Source of the DNA: Blastopirellula marina
GTDB taxonomy: Bacteria > Planctomycetota > Planctomycetia > Pirellulales > Pirellulaceae
NCBI RefSeq assembly: GCF_002967715.1
Contig: NZ_PUIA01000016.1
Span: 558,001-622,000 of the forward strand
DNA length: 64,000 nt
Direction of reading: 5' to 3'
Each line of letters begins with the position of its first letter. Within the stretch, counting starts at the first letter, position 1. The notes beneath the pieces were generated by a model. It was not told the origin of the DNA and did not search any database. It worked only from the letters and a program-made list of their open reading frames with translations. Position numbers and translations under genes: made by a program. This document shows positions 7,603 to 17,798 of the stretch, piece after piece.

Positions 7603-8715
7603 ATGGGCTGGGACATTAGCTATCATCCGGTCGATATCAAGTGGATTCACAAACGGGTGCTTCCCTATGTCCAGGGACATGGAACGCTCGATGATTTGAT
7701 GGACGATGCCCTGCGAATTGCCAAAGTTCGTCAGCGTTCCAACGCCTGGGGGTTGGGGCTGATGCGGCTTCAGCATAAGGTCAACGATGCCCAACGCGAG
7801 GCCCGCGATAAGCGGAATCAATCACGCGGCATGTTCCAGAAGCTGCTCGGTTCCAACAAGCCGGAGAATGACCCGAGCCTGGCTTTCGGCTTGCCAGGTT
7901 TCTCGACGGATCGCTGTGTGTGGGGCGCACCTTTCTTTATCTGCGAAGGGGATCTCGCGAAGGTTTCCGAGTTGGTGGATCAATACCTGGGGGCAACCGA
8001 AGACACCGTCGATGAGATTGCCAGAGGACAGCTAGTCTGCGTCGATCGGCATATCGATCAGGCAGTCCATGCGGACCGCATTCGTGAGATCATTGGGGGA
8101 TCGGTTGTGGAAAACACCCACCCCAAATCGGAAGAATCGGAGTTGGACGACCAGGCAATCATTCATTCCGTGCGATGGAAGATGGACCTGTTCCGAGATG
8201 CCTACCAGGCCTATGGTACCGGCCAAAAGGTCCGCGACTCTCAAGGACAAGAACACGACCCGAAAGGGCTTTTCGCGAGTGACTTTCCGTTAGCTGTGCT
8301 GGAGTTTGCCGCGTTTTTCCGGCCAGGGTGGATGGCGCGGGGCTATGGCTGGCCGACCCTTCTCTTGGAGGAGGCTTCGATAAAATCGACGTTATGGTTC
8401 AAGAAGCCAACGCCGCTGTTTGCTCCACTACTGCATAATGTGCCTGAAATCGATGAATGCTTGACCAGTGCCATCGAACAGAACTATTCGCTGGGTGGGT
8501 ACATTCCGGCCGAACTCGTGCCAGAGTTCAGCAATAACTTCGAGGTGTACTTGCCAGAAATTCGCGCGCAAAAGCTCTCGCAGAAATGGACGGATGCCGA
8601 CCTGCAGCCGTATGTCGAGGGGATCCGCTGGGCGCTGCAAGACGCCAAGCGGCGGGGCCTAGGCTTTGTGGAGGCTACCGAAGTTTACAGTGGTCCGTTT
8701 GGGATCATGAATTGA
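7603..8715 (+). CDS. Unrecognised 370-aa protein, possible immunity protein
   Basis: The protein begins MGWDISYHPVDIKWIHKRVL. I do not recognise a named domain. It is soluble, with no signal peptide, mixed helix and strand, and several Trp/Tyr-rich segments (for example SVRWKMDLFRDAYQAYG and AAFFRPGWMARGYGWPTLLL). Proteins opening with MGWDISYHP-like sequence are, as far as I recall, encountered near toxins and other accessory genes, which fits this site but is not proof. AAGGG lies 7 bases before the ATG. Its stop is only 4 bases from the stop of the oppositely transcribed nuclease toxin gene (8720-9781), an arrangement that puts it next to the toxin but not in the toxin's operon. A palindrome and promoter precede it. 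Confidence 0.65.
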   Translation: MGWDISYHPVDIKWIHKRVLPYVQGHGTLDDLMDDALRIAKVRQRSNAWGLGLMRLQHKVNDAQREARDKRNQSRGMFQKLLGSNKPENDPSLAFGLPGFSTDRCVWGAPFFICEGDLAKVSELVDQYLGATEDTVDEIARGQLVCVDRHIDQAVHADRIREIIGGSVVENTHPKSEESELDDQAIIHSVRWKMDLFRDAYQAYGTGQKVRDSQGQEHDPKGLFASDFPLAVLEFAAFFRPGWMARGYGWPTLLLEEASIKSTLWFKKPTPLFAPLLHNVPEIDECLTSAIEQNYSLGGYIPAELVPEFSNNFEVYLPEIRAQKLSQKWTDADLQPYVEGIRWALQDAKRRGLGFVEATEVYSGPFGIMN

Positions 8716-8719
8716 TGCC

Positions 8720-9781
8720 CTAATCCATGCGGCGGCGGTTTTGAAAGTCGACGTTAATCACGTTCCCGCTTTGCGGCGAATCAACGGTTGGTTTGATTCC
8801 TCGATTGGCGCGGCTCGTCGGTGAGTGGGCATTCATAAAGAGCAATTCATGGGTCGACTCAGAACCATCCGGAGCGATTTCTTTCCACTCTGCTTTCCGC
8901 ATGAAGGGGCGGTCTTCTCCCTTTTTCGTGACATCGGTGATCTTCACTTCAATGCCGGTCCCTTCTTTCAGTTTCTCAGCCCACTTGTCTTCAAGTTGAC
9001 GGTAGGTACCGTTCTGGTTCATGTAGCGATGTTGGGCCGTCAGGTTGCGCCCATCCCCTGGGGCACCAAAGCGATCGCCGATCAAGTGCCCCGCGTCGTC
9101 GCCGGTTCCGCCGGAAACTTTGCGCTGCTCGCTGCGGCTGCGGTGTTTTTTGACGGTGCCAGGGACTCCCAGGCGGCCTGATGCTTCCTGGTAAACCTTG
9201 TCGACTGTTTCCCGTTTGGTGAATTTGAATCGGCCACTGATGTCAGGCAAGTGCTTCAGCCCGGTGGTGCCTGATTTCACGAACCGATCGACGCGACGCC
9301 TCATTTGGTCGATATAGGTATTGGCACCGGTAGGAATCAGGTCGAGAACTTCTTTCAGCTTCTTGATGCCTGGCATTAGCGTGGTGGCCGCTTTCTGGGA
9401 ACGCTCGGCCAGATCGATCGCCTTGTTAACCGACTTTAAATAGCGTGGAAGTTTGCCTGCTTTGGCCAGATCGCCAATATAAGGAACCATGCTGGCCCCC
9501 GAGATCAACGCATCGAGCCAGTTACCACGACCAAGCGCCAGCAGGGCACTGGCCCCATCCGAGACCGGTGTCGGATCGACAATCCCTGCCAGGTCGAGTG
9601 CTAATTGAATCAGATCGAGCCCTAGGTCCTGTAGTTCGGCAAGTTCACGGTCCGGAGCATCGGGGTGATCGGTGCCACGCCCGGTAGGACGAGGATCGTG
9701 TGATCCGCGACGTACCATGGTGCCGGAGTCGACCGCTTCGGCCGACCGGCCAGCGGTTTTCGTAAAGATATTCGGTGCCAT
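8720..9781 (-). CDS. Polymorphic-type toxin with DNA/RNA non-specific endonuclease domain
   Basis: A 353-residue protein. The C-terminal third (about 190-320) carries GDDAGHLIGDRFG at 227-239 followed by NLTAQHRYMNQ at 246-256, the DxGH and Asn metal-site layout of the non-specific endonuclease family used as toxin tips (Endonuclea_NS_2 type); His232 would be the general base. Residues about 50-110 (LDLAGIVDPTPVSDGASALL then SMVPYIGDLAKAGK) match the helical pretoxin region seen ahead of many toxin domains. The N-terminal 45 residues are Pro/Arg/Asp-rich and name no secretion pathway: no signal peptide, PAAR, VgrG or Rhs repeats. ATG at 9779-9781 has GGAGAAG about 9 bases upstream. No immunity gene follows on the same strand; candidates are at 7603 and 6736. 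Confidence 0.8.
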   Translation of the reverse strand: MAPNIFTKTAGRSAEAVDSGTMVRRGSHDPRPTGRGTDHPDAPDRELAELQDLGLDLIQLALDLAGIVDPTPVSDGASALLALGRGNWLDALISGASMVPYIGDLAKAGKLPRYLKSVNKAIDLAERSQKAATTLMPGIKKLKEVLDLIPTGANTYIDQMRRRVDRFVKSGTTGLKHLPDISGRFKFTKRETVDKVYQEASGRLGVPGTVKKHRSRSEQRKVSGGTGDDAGHLIGDRFGAPGDGRNLTAQHRYMNQNGTYRQLEDKWAEKLKEGTGIEVKITDVTKKGEDRPFMRKAEWKEIAPDGSESTHELLFMNAHSPTSRANRGIKPTVDSPQSGNVINVDFQNRRRMD

Positions 9782-9997
9782 CGCGATTCTTCTCCGCGAA
9801 ATTGACCTTGAACCTGAGCAGCATCAGAAAAGCTAACGAGGATTATCGCACAACACGGCGGCCGGTTGCGTAAATTTCTGAAGAAATTCTGTCTTGGGAA
9901 TGTAAACGGTTTATCCGTGAATGTTTAAGTGATGATGATTTTATGTTGTGACAATTCAGGCATTCTTCGTCACGTGAATGGCTGCGGGTGCCTAAGA

Positions 9998-10501
9998 CTA
10001 ATTGCTCCACTCTCGAACTCGCGATTTCGCCCAGTGGATTCGCTGGTCATGGTCGAAGAGCAACGCCAGGCCATTTTCAAAGACTAGCAGTGTGTCTTGG
10101 CCAAGTCCAAAGCAAGGAACTTCTGCAAGACGCTCTGGAACTCTGTTTGAGTGACAAACAAACGGCAGGCAGTTCTCAGTAGATCTGCCACCTTGTCCAA
10201 TCGCATCTGGCACGACAACGACGCGGCCTGCGGGCTTCAGGCCTGTATAACGTAACAGTCGGGTATAGACTTCATCATCTGTACCTTCCATGCCCCCACG
10301 CCGAGCGAAGCCAAGGTCTGGATCGGTATCTCTTTGATACGGATCGCATGAAAAGTCCGCGTGATAGTCCGCTGCCATCATCGCGCTGAGAAACGGTTCC
10401 CAAGCGAGTCCGGTTTCGATCAGGATGAAAGCCTTCGCTTCCGGAAAGAATTTGAGGGCCAAGCGTGTAGCTTCAAGCAGTTCCGGGGCCTCCTTGTTCA
10501 T
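9998..10501 (-). CDS. Unrecognised soluble protein, 167 aa
   Basis: No family recognised. The protein starts MNKEAPELLEATRLALKFFP and ends with VFENGLALLFDHDQRIHWAK and a short basic tail. No signal peptide or membrane segment. Its 5' end overlaps the 3' end of the GNAT gene by about 29 bases, so they are probably translated together. Two upstream ATGs (10513, 10516) are alternatives; 10501 is chosen because GAG lies about 7 bases before it. Size and position between a toxin and an acetyltransferase would suit a small antitoxin or immunity-like protein, but there is no direct evidence. It forms the end of an operon with hpnH and the GNAT gene. Confidence 0.55.
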   Translation of the reverse strand: MNKEAPELLEATRLALKFFPEAKAFILIETGLAWEPFLSAMMAADYHADFSCDPYQRDTDPDLGFARRGGMEGTDDEVYTRLLRYTGLKPAGRVVVVPDAIGQGGRSTENCLPFVCHSNRVPERLAEVPCFGLGQDTLLVFENGLALLFDHDQRIHWAKSRVREWSN

Positions 10502-10991
10502 TTGAGAACTCATCATTCGCGGGAACAACGCGTTTCATTTCTACTTCATGCACAACTTCAAAAAAAGTGCTACTACACCATTCGGCAATTCGTTCGTGTA
10601 AGACAATAAAACCTAGCCGATGAAACAGTTGAACGTTTCCCGTTTCCGCAATCGTATATAACCCAAGTGATGTTGCGCCTCGTTTTCGGGCAACTCGGTC
10701 GGCATAGCAAACAAGTTGCCTGGCGATACCCTGTCGGCGAAACTCGTTGAGGACAGCTAGTCCCACTATCCGAAGGACATCTTCTTCTGAGTAGAGGCCT
10801 ATCACACCTACGTTCTGACCTTCGACTGTAGCGATTACATCAATGCGATCTCCACCAATGTTTCCTATCGGGTCTCGACTTCGATCATCTATGGGGCGAT
10901 AGATGTGCCGAACTGTTGCAAATGCCTTTTCTCGGATTTCGTTCGCGAGGGTCTGATCGTTCACGGTAGTTTGGCGAACGGAAATCAGCAA
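10473..10991 (-). CDS. GNAT-family N-acetyltransferase
   Basis: A 172-residue acetyltransferase. The acetyl-CoA binding motif A appears as VLNEFRRQGIARQLVCYADR (R-R-Q-G-I-A), following the strand VLRIVGLAVL; the C-terminal strand-helix FHRLGFIVLHERIAEW is also typical. GNAT enzymes move acetyl from acetyl-CoA to an amine; the substrate is unknown. TTG at 10989-10991 is used because GGAG lies 9 bases upstream and no ATG is in frame. It follows hpnH after only 18 bases, so it is probably on the hpnH-shc transcript, which could hint at a tailoring step on an amino-hopanoid, although GNAT proteins are so common that chance is equally likely. Confidence 0.8.
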   Translation of the reverse strand: MLISVRQTTVNDQTLANEIREKAFATVRHIYRPIDDRSRDPIGNIGGDRIDVIATVEGQNVGVIGLYSEEDVLRIVGLAVLNEFRRQGIARQLVCYADRVARKRGATSLGLYTIAETGNVQLFHRLGFIVLHERIAEWCSSTFFEVVHEVEMKRVVPANDEFSNEQGGPGTA

Positions 10992-11009
10992 TGCATTTGC
11001 TCCAAAATT

Positions 11010-12131
11010 CTACTGCAGCACCGGTAATTCGTTCGGTTTTCGTTCAGGACGCTGCGGTGGTTCCGCATCGTCAAAACGTTGATCCGTATCGAGGTCGACG
11101 ATGGGCCGGTTTTTCTTAGGAGCCCCGAACAAGGTCAGTTTGGCCGTTTCCATCAGTCCGCGTAGCGAAGAGAACGTGGCATCCACGGCACTTGGTTCAT
11201 AGCCGCTGTGGACCATGCAATTGGCACACTTGGGGTTGCCACTTTTCGTGCCGTAGTTGTCCCACTCGACGGCTTCCAACAGTTCGGCAAAGGTTTGTGT
11301 GTGCCCTTCGTCGACCAGATAGCAGGGCTTCTGCCAGCCGAAGATGTTGTAGGTCGGGTTGCCCCAGGGGGTGCATTCGAGGTCGTAGTTCCCCTTGAGG
11401 AACTCGACGAACAGAGGGCTTTGATTGAACTGCCAGGCCTTCTTGGGTGCTGACAGGATCTCGCGGAACAGGCGATACGTTTGATTTCGTTTCAGGAAGT
11501 GATCCTGGTCCGGTGCCTTCTCGTAGCTGTAGCCAGGGGAAAGCATCATCCCTTCAACGCCCAACGCCATCATCTCGTCGAAGAAGCCTCGAATGCGTTC
11601 CGGCTTGGCTCCATCGAACAGTGTGGTGTTGGTCGTAACGCGAAAGCCTTGCTTGAGGGCTGCTTTGATCGCGCTAACGGCGATGTCGTACGTTCCTTCC
11701 CGGCAGACGGCATGGTCGTGCTCTTCACGAGGACCATCCATGTGAACCGAAAAGGTGAGGTACTTGCTCGGCGTGAACTGCGAAAGGGACTTCTCCAGCT
11801 TCAATGCGTTCGTGCAGAGGTAAATGTACTTCTTGCGTTTGACCAGCCCTTGAACGATCTCCGGCATCTGCGGGTGCAGAAGAGGTTCGCCGCCGGGAAT
11901 ACTGACAATCGGAGCTCCGCATTCGTCCACGGCCTGAAAGCATTGTTCCGGGGTGAGCTGTTTGCGCAGGATTTCGACTGGGAACTGAATCTTCCCGCAG
12001 CCGGCGCACGCCAGGTTACAGCGGAACAGGGGTTCCAGCATGAGCACCAGTGGGTAACGCTTACGACCTAGCAGCTTTTGTTTGAGGACGTACGACGCGA
12101 CGGTCCACATTTGCGAGATAGGGACACTCAT
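11010..12131 (-). CDS. hpnH: Adenosyl-hopene transferase HpnH
   Basis: HpnH is a radical SAM enzyme that adds a 5'-deoxyadenosyl group to diploptene, the first step of extended (C35) hopanoids. The N-terminus [19 protein letters not shown] matches the family, and the [4Fe-4S] cysteines are at 38, 42 and 45 ([11 protein letters not shown], a CxxxCxxC). The motif [11 protein letters not shown] follows. The 373-residue length is near the family norm with a slightly long polar tail. Its ATG overlaps the stop of squalene-hopene cyclase by 4 bases (ATGA), so cyclase and transferase are coupled, consistent with consecutive reactions. It acts at the cytoplasmic membrane face. Confidence 0.93.
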   Translation of the reverse strand: MSVPISQMWTVASYVLKQKLLGRKRYPLVLMLEPLFRCNLACAGCGKIQFPVEILRKQLTPEQCFQAVDECGAPIVSIPGGEPLLHPQMPEIVQGLVKRKKYIYLCTNALKLEKSLSQFTPSKYLTFSVHMDGPREEHDHAVCREGTYDIAVSAIKAALKQGFRVTTNTTLFDGAKPERIRGFFDEMMALGVEGMMLSPGYSYEKAPDQDHFLKRNQTYRLFREILSAPKKAWQFNQSPLFVEFLKGNYDLECTPWGNPTYNIFGWQKPCYLVDEGHTQTFAELLEAVEWDNYGTKSGNPKCANCMVHSGYEPSAVDATFSSLRGLMETAKLTLFGAPKKNRPIVDLDTDQRFDDAEPPQRPERKPNELPVLQ

Positions 12132-14239
12132 CGCGATCCTTCTTTCATTTCACTCGTTTTCTTCGCCCATGTGGCCAAGGCCAGCAGCGGGAAGTAAATG
12201 CGGTAATAGTGGTAGCGGAGATAGAAGACCTGGGGGAAGCCAGTGCCGGTGTAAGGCGCTTCGTCCCAGGTGCCATCTTCCTTCTGCGTGGAAAGCAGGT
12301 AGTTGATCCCCTTGCGAACGGCATCGCTATCTTCGTGCCCCGCCGCAGTCAGCCCCAGCAGCGCCCAGGCCGTTTGCGATGGGGTCGGGGTGCCGATTCC
12401 TTTGAGGTTGGGGTTCTCATAGCTGTCGCACGTCTCGCCCCAGGCCCCGCATTGCTGCTGGGTATCGATCAGCCACTGGGCACCCCGCCGAACCGCTTCG
12501 TCATCGGTCGGAATGCCCACGGCTGTCAGGCCCACCAGGCACTGCCAAGTGCCATAGACATAATTGACGCCCCAGCGACCAAACCACGAGCCATCTTCGT
12601 ACTGGTTATCTCGGATGTAGGTGATCGCTTTGCGAACGACGTCACCCAACTTACCGCGACTGTGCTGAGTTACGCCGAGAAGGCCGTACGCTTCGATCAC
12701 GCGGGCCGACAAATCGGGCCAACTCGGGTCGATCATGGCGTTATGATCGGCGAAGGGGACCTTGCACAGGAACTCGGCGTCGTTGTTCTTATCGAACGCT
12801 CCCCAGCCGCCGTCGTGGTTCTGCATCTCAGCGCTCCAGGCCAACGCTCGCTTGGTGGCACCAGAGACTTTATCGAGCAGCAAGGCCTGGTTGACGGCGT
12901 CTTCAGCCGAGACCTTGTTCGAGGTCGTCACGATCGTGGTGTTTTCCCACGATTGGCCTGGATGCACTTCCAGCGAAACGCCACACTCGGCCAACTGTTC
13001 TTGCAGGGCCATCAACGCCATCGCCGTGTCGTCGAGATCGGGATAGAACTCGTTGTTGAATTCAAAGTACCACCCGCCTGGCTCGCAGCGGACGTTGTTG
13101 GTCCAGTCTCCCTGGTCTCGGACTTCCTTGGAAAGCATCCAGTCGATCGCTTTCCGCATCCGGGGCTCGTCGGCCCCATGTCGGGAAGCGGCCAACGCTC
13201 GCAGGGTGATCGTCGTGTCCCAGACGGGGCTTTTGCACGGCTGAATACGTGTTGTCTGGTTCTCGTCATCATGGAGCATTAGCTTGTCGATCTCGTTCCA
13301 GCAGAACTGGACTGCTTCGTGATCGTCGTCATAGCCAAGTGCTTTGAAGGCGACGATGCTCCAGAGAACAGGCGGGAAGATGGCCCCCAGACCATCGCTC
13401 TTGGGCATGCGATCGAGGACCCACTTTTCGCACAGCTTAAGTGCTCGCGAGCGTAGTGGACGAAGACGCAGTTTCTCGATCTGCTTCAGGAAGCTATCTG
13501 CCGTGCGGAAGAAGCGATCCCAGGTGAACAGACCTTTCGCTTTCTCTTGCCCTGGACAGCGAAGTTCCGGCCATTGGTGCGGCGGATTGATGAACAGTTC
13601 TTTGATCGAGTACTCTTCCGAGCGATCGACGACCGGTCGCAGTGCCCAGCAGATGGCCAGCGGAATGAAGATCGTGCGCGACCAACTGCTCATGCGGTAG
13701 ATGTTCAGAGGGAACCAGTTGGGCAGCAGGATCATCTCGGGTGGAATGGCCGGACAGATCTCCATCGGGATCTGCCCCAGAAGAGCCAGATACAACCGGG
13801 TGAAGCTGTTCACGGCATCGGCCCCGCCTGCTTCCAGGATCGCATCGCGGGCTTTGACCATGTAATCGGCCGATGGTTTGTGTCCCGTCAGCTTCAGGGC
13901 GAAGTAAGCTTTGACGCTCGAACTGATGTCGATCTTCGCTTCCGGGTACTGAGCCCAGGTACCATCTTCTCGCTGCTGCTCGTGCAGCTTCTTGGAGACC
14001 CGCTTGGCGATGTCCGATTCTTCGCGACCGGCCCAGGCCAGCAGTAGCAGGAACTCGCTTTGCAGGATGGAATCCCCTTCCAACTCGGCACACCAGTATC
14101 CCTCTGCGGCTTGCTGTGAGAGAAGCCAGTTCGAGGTCCGCTCCATCGCAGTGGCAATTGTGGGAGCGTTACCGGCACGCTGCGACGCATCGCCGTCGGG
14201 GCACCGGTCTCGGGCGAGTGAGGAGGATCCATCCATCAT
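12128..14239 (-). CDS. shc: Squalene-hopene cyclase
   Basis: A class II triterpene cyclase that folds squalene into hopene/hopanol. The catalytic DxDD motif is present as [10 protein letters not shown] near residue 400, and QW repeats are spread through both halves (for example [16 protein letters not shown] and [19 protein letters not shown]). From ATG 14239 ([10 protein letters not shown]) the protein is 703 residues, normal for the family. The frame continues to a GTG at 14335 that overlaps the stop of the upstream glycosyltransferase by 11 bases; the extra 32 residues are basic and not family-like, but coupling makes that start possible. Downstream hpnH overlaps by 4 bases. The enzyme is monotopic on the inner membrane. 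Also called hpnF. Confidence 0.93.
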   Translation of the reverse strand: MMDGSSSLARDRCPDGDASQRAGNAPTIATAMERTSNWLLSQQAAEGYWCAELEGDSILQSEFLLLLAWAGREESDIAKRVSKKLHEQQREDGTWAQYPEAKIDISSSVKAYFALKLTGHKPSADYMVKARDAILEAGGADAVNSFTRLYLALLGQIPMEICPAIPPEMILLPNWFPLNIYRMSSWSRTIFIPLAICWALRPVVDRSEEYSIKELFINPPHQWPELRCPGQEKAKGLFTWDRFFRTADSFLKQIEKLRLRPLRSRALKLCEKWVLDRMPKSDGLGAIFPPVLWSIVAFKALGYDDDHEAVQFCWNEIDKLMLHDDENQTTRIQPCKSPVWDTTITLRALAASRHGADEPRMRKAIDWMLSKEVRDQGDWTNNVRCEPGGWYFEFNNEFYPDLDDTAMALMALQEQLAECGVSLEVHPGQSWENTTIVTTSNKVSAEDAVNQALLLDKVSGATKRALAWSAEMQNHDGGWGAFDKNNDAEFLCKVPFADHNAMIDPSWPDLSARVIEAYGLLGVTQHSRGKLGDVVRKAITYIRDNQYEDGSWFGRWGVNYVYGTWQCLVGLTAVGIPTDDEAVRRGAQWLIDTQQQCGAWGETCDSYENPNLKGIGTPTPSQTAWALLGLTAAGHEDSDAVRKGINYLLSTQKEDGTWDEAPYTGTGFPQVFYLRYHYYRIYFPLLALATWAKKTSEMKEGSR

Positions 14240-14324
14240 GGCTAATTCATTGCCGACTAAGGGGGAAAATCGGTTTGTCCAAGCCTTCAGCCTAAGCCAG
14301 AACGACAAACGGAGCAAGCCAGAC

Positions 14325-16499
14325 CTACGGGCCACTTGCCGGCAACACGCGATAAATGACCACTGTGGGGTTCTCTGGATTGCCTAGTTGATACTCGGCC
14401 GGCTCCAGGATGCCCTGGCTCTCCATTTGCGCAAACAATTCGCGGGTAACATCACTGGGAAAACCGTAGTTTCCCGGGCTGCGGAAACGCTCGATTTCGC
14501 CCCAGTGAACGTAGATCCATGCGATATTGGCTTCTGCCAGGTGAGCCTGACGCTGCTGCTTGGTCATGTCGACCAACTGCTGCATCGTCGAGTCGTTGAA
14601 GCAGGTGTGGTAGAAGACCGGCGGCTGTAAGTAAAAGAGTGCCGCATCTCCCGTTGCCAGAACGGCATCGCCCGGGGGAACGTTCTCGTTTAGAAAAGCG
14701 ACTGCCTCCGAAGTGTGAGACTTGGCGAGGGCGTCGAGGGAGACGAACACCCTCGGATCGAGCTTGATCGACTGGGTTTGATTCACCAGCATGAACCCGA
14801 CCAGCAAGCCAAGCCCCAGCCAAATGCGTAGAGCCACCCTTCCGGCCACAAACGGAGCAAGCTTCTGAGCTCCGATGCCCGCCAACAAGCAGCCCAGCGG
14901 TATCGCCGGAATGAGAAAACGTTCTAGACGGTGCGATAATCCCCACCACACGATCCAGCACACGGCCAGCAAGACTACCAGTGGGATGACAAGCTTTCGA
15001 TCGTGGTAAAAGAGCCCGCAGATGGCCAACGGAACGATAATCATCCCGGCCCAGGGGCTGCGGCCGAATGGTGTCATGATTCCACTGAATAGTTGGTTGA
15101 TGGAATAGCGGTTGCCGTCGGCATTCTTGGGAACCTGGTGCGCACGATTCCACTGCTGGATCTGATCTTCCGAGCGGACGTCGGTCGGAAAGACGTTGCC
15201 TGCCAGGGGAAAGACAGGGTTGCCGGTATCAATCGCGTTTCGCATCAGCCACGGGGAAATGGCCACCGTGACGGCGACCACATGCATCACCAGCAATCGC
15301 CAATCGGTACGAACGGCGAAGATCCACAGGCCGAAAACCGGCAGCACCACCACCAGCAGGGCAGGGTACTTCACGCTGAATGCCATGCCGGCCATCAGTC
15401 CAGAAAGGATTGCCAGCCCGTCACGGTGTTCTTCTTTGGAGGGGTCGTTCAAAACGATCAGCACAGGATACGTAGCTGCCAGGGTGAAGAACGCCCAGAC
15501 GCCGTCGACCAGCCCGGTTCCACTTTGGTAGGTGAGCCAAGGAACCGCAATCGCCGCAAGTGCCGCGGCGCGGCCACCCCAGACCCCAATCAATCGTTTG
15601 CCGGCTCCATACAAAAGACCTGCCGTTAGCAGCGTGAACAGACCGATGATCAGCTTGCCCACCAATGCCCCAGTCAGCCAGCCCTGTGGGCCGGTTAGGA
15701 AGATCATCGGCAGCAAGGCCCACATTTCCGCTCCCATGGGCATGCCGCTGTAGACATTGTTGGGCAGCATGCGGATCTGACCGATGATGTGCCACTCTTT
15801 GGGAACCAGCAGGTGATATTCCAGAACGTCGTATTCGTACGGTGGCAAAATCGATACGCCTACAATGAAAAGGCACAGCGGAGCCGCTGCCAATAGCCAC
15901 CACCAAGATTCCCCCTCAGGCTGCTTCGTCTCGGCCTCTTCCGCATCAGCTTCGCTCTCGCGTGGTGCGAAGAGTTGCTTCTTCCAAGCCGAGCCGAGCG
16001 TGACGAATAAAATGGCCAGCGAAAGGACGATCGACAGCGGTCGATGCAGTAGGCCACACATCCCCAGCACTGCGGTAGACCACGAGAGTACTGTCAGTCC
16101 GATCGCCAGCCGCAGCACGATGCCGTCGACGCGACCAAAGAAATCGAGCAGTTTCAAGCGAGCTAAAAGAAACTCACCCAGGGCATAGCTGAACAGCAGC
16201 ATGACCCCCGCAATGAGTGTTACCCCGAGTCGATCGAGCAGGCCCAGCGGCATATCACCCCCGCCAAACCAGAAGCTGATGGTCTCTGGCAGCAGTAGTA
16301 GGCCTGTCTGCACCAGTGTGCCCCGGGTGGGCAGAAAGGGCGTTTCCCCCGGTGGTGGTGCCGGCCAAGGCATGGGGACGGAAAAATACCATAGGGCATA
16401 GACTACCGCACCCACGACGAATATCCACACGCATAGCGGGGCTTCCCACGGGGAGGAAGCGTCCTGAGACGGGCGTTCAGTGCGTTTTTTGCGAGACAC
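14325..16499 (-). CDS. Polytopic glycosyltransferase, GT39/ArnT-like
   Basis: A 724-residue membrane protein with about a dozen hydrophobic helices after a short basic N-terminus (MSRKKRTERPSQ). The first large loop contains PPYEYDVLEYHLLVPKEW, the position where GT-C enzymes of the ArnT/PMT type carry an acidic catalytic motif, and the family-like YPALLVVVLP and NPVFPLAGNVFP segments follow. Such enzymes use polyprenyl-phosphate sugars to glycosylate lipids or proteins on the outer side of the cytoplasmic membrane. It sits immediately upstream of the cyclase gene on the same strand, so a role in glycosylating hopanoids is conceivable but not shown. It is divergent from the gene at 16651. Confidence 0.8.
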   Translation of the reverse strand: MSRKKRTERPSQDASSPWEAPLCVWIFVVGAVVYALWYFSVPMPWPAPPPGETPFLPTRGTLVQTGLLLLPETISFWFGGGDMPLGLLDRLGVTLIAGVMLLFSYALGEFLLARLKLLDFFGRVDGIVLRLAIGLTVLSWSTAVLGMCGLLHRPLSIVLSLAILFVTLGSAWKKQLFAPRESEADAEEAETKQPEGESWWWLLAAAPLCLFIVGVSILPPYEYDVLEYHLLVPKEWHIIGQIRMLPNNVYSGMPMGAEMWALLPMIFLTGPQGWLTGALVGKLIIGLFTLLTAGLLYGAGKRLIGVWGGRAAALAAIAVPWLTYQSGTGLVDGVWAFFTLAATYPVLIVLNDPSKEEHRDGLAILSGLMAGMAFSVKYPALLVVVLPVFGLWIFAVRTDWRLLVMHVVAVTVAISPWLMRNAIDTGNPVFPLAGNVFPTDVRSEDQIQQWNRAHQVPKNADGNRYSINQLFSGIMTPFGRSPWAGMIIVPLAICGLFYHDRKLVIPLVVLLAVCWIVWWGLSHRLERFLIPAIPLGCLLAGIGAQKLAPFVAGRVALRIWLGLGLLVGFMLVNQTQSIKLDPRVFVSLDALAKSHTSEAVAFLNENVPPGDAVLATGDAALFYLQPPVFYHTCFNDSTMQQLVDMTKQQRQAHLAEANIAWIYVHWGEIERFRSPGNYGFPSDVTRELFAQMESQGILEPAEYQLGNPENPTVVIYRVLPASGP

Positions 16500-16587
16500 C
16501 GGGCGATTAGCTTTGATGGGCTGACGTGGCCGGTCCGGCCAACTATGCTAAGCTTCTTGAATCAGTATTTACCTGCACCAAGCATGG

Positions 16588-16605
16588 CCCGTAAATTCTA
16601 ACGGG
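16588..16605. other. Short hairpin in divergent intergenic region
   Basis: CCCGT / ACGGG stem with an 8-base loop between the divergent genes at 16499 and 16651. It may be part of a 5' leader of the lyase gene; no known riboswitch is recognised. Confidence 0.25.
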
Positions 16606-16650
16606 TTTCCTGCCCCCTCGCCTAACCCCCGTGCTGCTCGGATTGAATTC

Positions 16651-17682
16651 ATGGCCGCTTCCTCAACGCGACTTTCCGGAATCTTTACCCCCAATATTGT
16701 TCCGCTGGATGCCCATGGCGACATTCACGAGGCTGAACTGCGACGATACGTCGACTGGCTGATCGAAAAAGGGGTTCACGGCCTCTATCCCAACGGCTCG
16801 ACAGGGGAGTTCTTGCGATTCACGGTGGAGGAACGTCGCCGGATTATCGCCATCATCGCCGATCAAACCCGGGGACGTGTGCCGATTCTGGCGGGTGCCG
16901 CCGAGGCGAACGTCAAGGAAACGCTCAAAGCGTGCGAAGCCTACCACGAGATGGGTTGCCGGGCGGTGGCGATTGTTTCGCCGTTTTACTACAAGCTGAG
17001 CCCCTCGGCCGTTTATGCCTACTTCAAGGAAATCGGCGACAATACACCCATCGATGTCACCCTGTACAACATTCCGATGTTTGCCTCGCCGATCGACGTG
17101 CCAACTGTCCGCCGCCTGGCCGAAGAGTGCCCGCGGATTGTGGCGATTAAAGACTCGTCCGGCGACCTGCCGCACATGATGCGGATGATCTCGGCCGTTC
17201 GACCTGTGCGACCCGACTTCAGTTTTATGACCGGTTGGGACGCGGCCCTGATGCCGATGCTATTGATCGGCTGTGACGGCGGTACGAATGCCACCAGTGG
17301 CGTAGTGCCGGAAATCACGCGTCGGTTGTACGACCTGACACTGCTGGGCCGAATCGATGAAGCTCGCGACCTGCAGTATCGGTTGCTGACGCTGTTCGAT
17401 GCGATGATCCAGAACTGCGAGTTCCCCGAAGGCTTCCGTGCCGCACTCGCCCTCCGCGGCTTCAAGCCAGGCAGCGGCCGCCAACCCCAATCGGCCAGCC
17501 AAAAGCTGGAAGTGGAAATCCTGCGGAAAGAACTGCAGTGCCTCCTTTCGGCCGAAGGGTTCGTGAACGAGCCGGTTGGCGGCTGCCCGGCAGGACAGCA
17601 GGCATCGACCAATCCCGACGATGTCGCACGCATTGTTGCGGGAGTCGTCGAAGAACTGCGACGTCTGGGCCTGGCCACTTAA
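16651..17682 (+). CDS. DHDPS/N-acetylneuraminate lyase family aldolase
   Basis: A 343-residue TIM-barrel class I aldolase. The family motifs are [11 protein letters not shown] (residues about 48-58), Tyr139 in VTLYNIP and the Schiff-base Lys167 in [10 protein letters not shown], corresponding to the Tyr133/Lys161 pair of E. coli DapA. It runs about 50 residues longer than DapA, with a polar C-terminal extension rich in Gln, Glu and Pro. Members condense or cleave pyruvate with an aldehyde; lysine synthesis, sialic acid cleavage and sugar-acid breakdown are all possible. The extension and the lack of lysine genes nearby make a dedicated dapA less likely. It stands alone, with its own divergent upstream region. 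Confidence 0.85.
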   Translation: MAASSTRLSGIFTPNIVPLDAHGDIHEAELRRYVDWLIEKGVHGLYPNGSTGEFLRFTVEERRRIIAIIADQTRGRVPILAGAAEANVKETLKACEAYHEMGCRAVAIVSPFYYKLSPSAVYAYFKEIGDNTPIDVTLYNIPMFASPIDVPTVRRLAEECPRIVAIKDSSGDLPHMMRMISAVRPVRPDFSFMTGWDAALMPMLLIGCDGGTNATSGVVPEITRRLYDLTLLGRIDEARDLQYRLLTLFDAMIQNCEFPEGFRAALALRGFKPGSGRQPQSASQKLEVEILRKELQCLLSAEGFVNEPVGGCPAGQQASTNPDDVARIVAGVVEELRRLGLAT

Positions 17683-17744
17683 TTCAGCGGTAAATCTGCG
17701 TGTTCTTTCTGAAAACGGAACACTGAAAACTTCACGCTACTTAC

Positions 17745-17774
17745 AAAAAAGGGCGTCTCGAAACCGAGACGCCC
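17745..17774 (-). terminator. Strong Rho-independent terminator
   Basis: GGGCGTCTCG / CGAGACGCCC is a perfect 10-bp stem with a 4-base loop, followed on the minus strand by a run of six T. It ends the secreted-protein gene at 17799-18605 and may also stop read-through from the lyase gene. Confidence 0.9.
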
Positions 17775-17798
17775 TTAGCCCTCCTGGGAATTGGATCG

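Noticed and set aside
12209-13282. 357-codon open frame antisense to squalene-hopene cyclase
   Set aside because: The cyclase motifs on the other strand are unmistakable and the antisense product has no family features.
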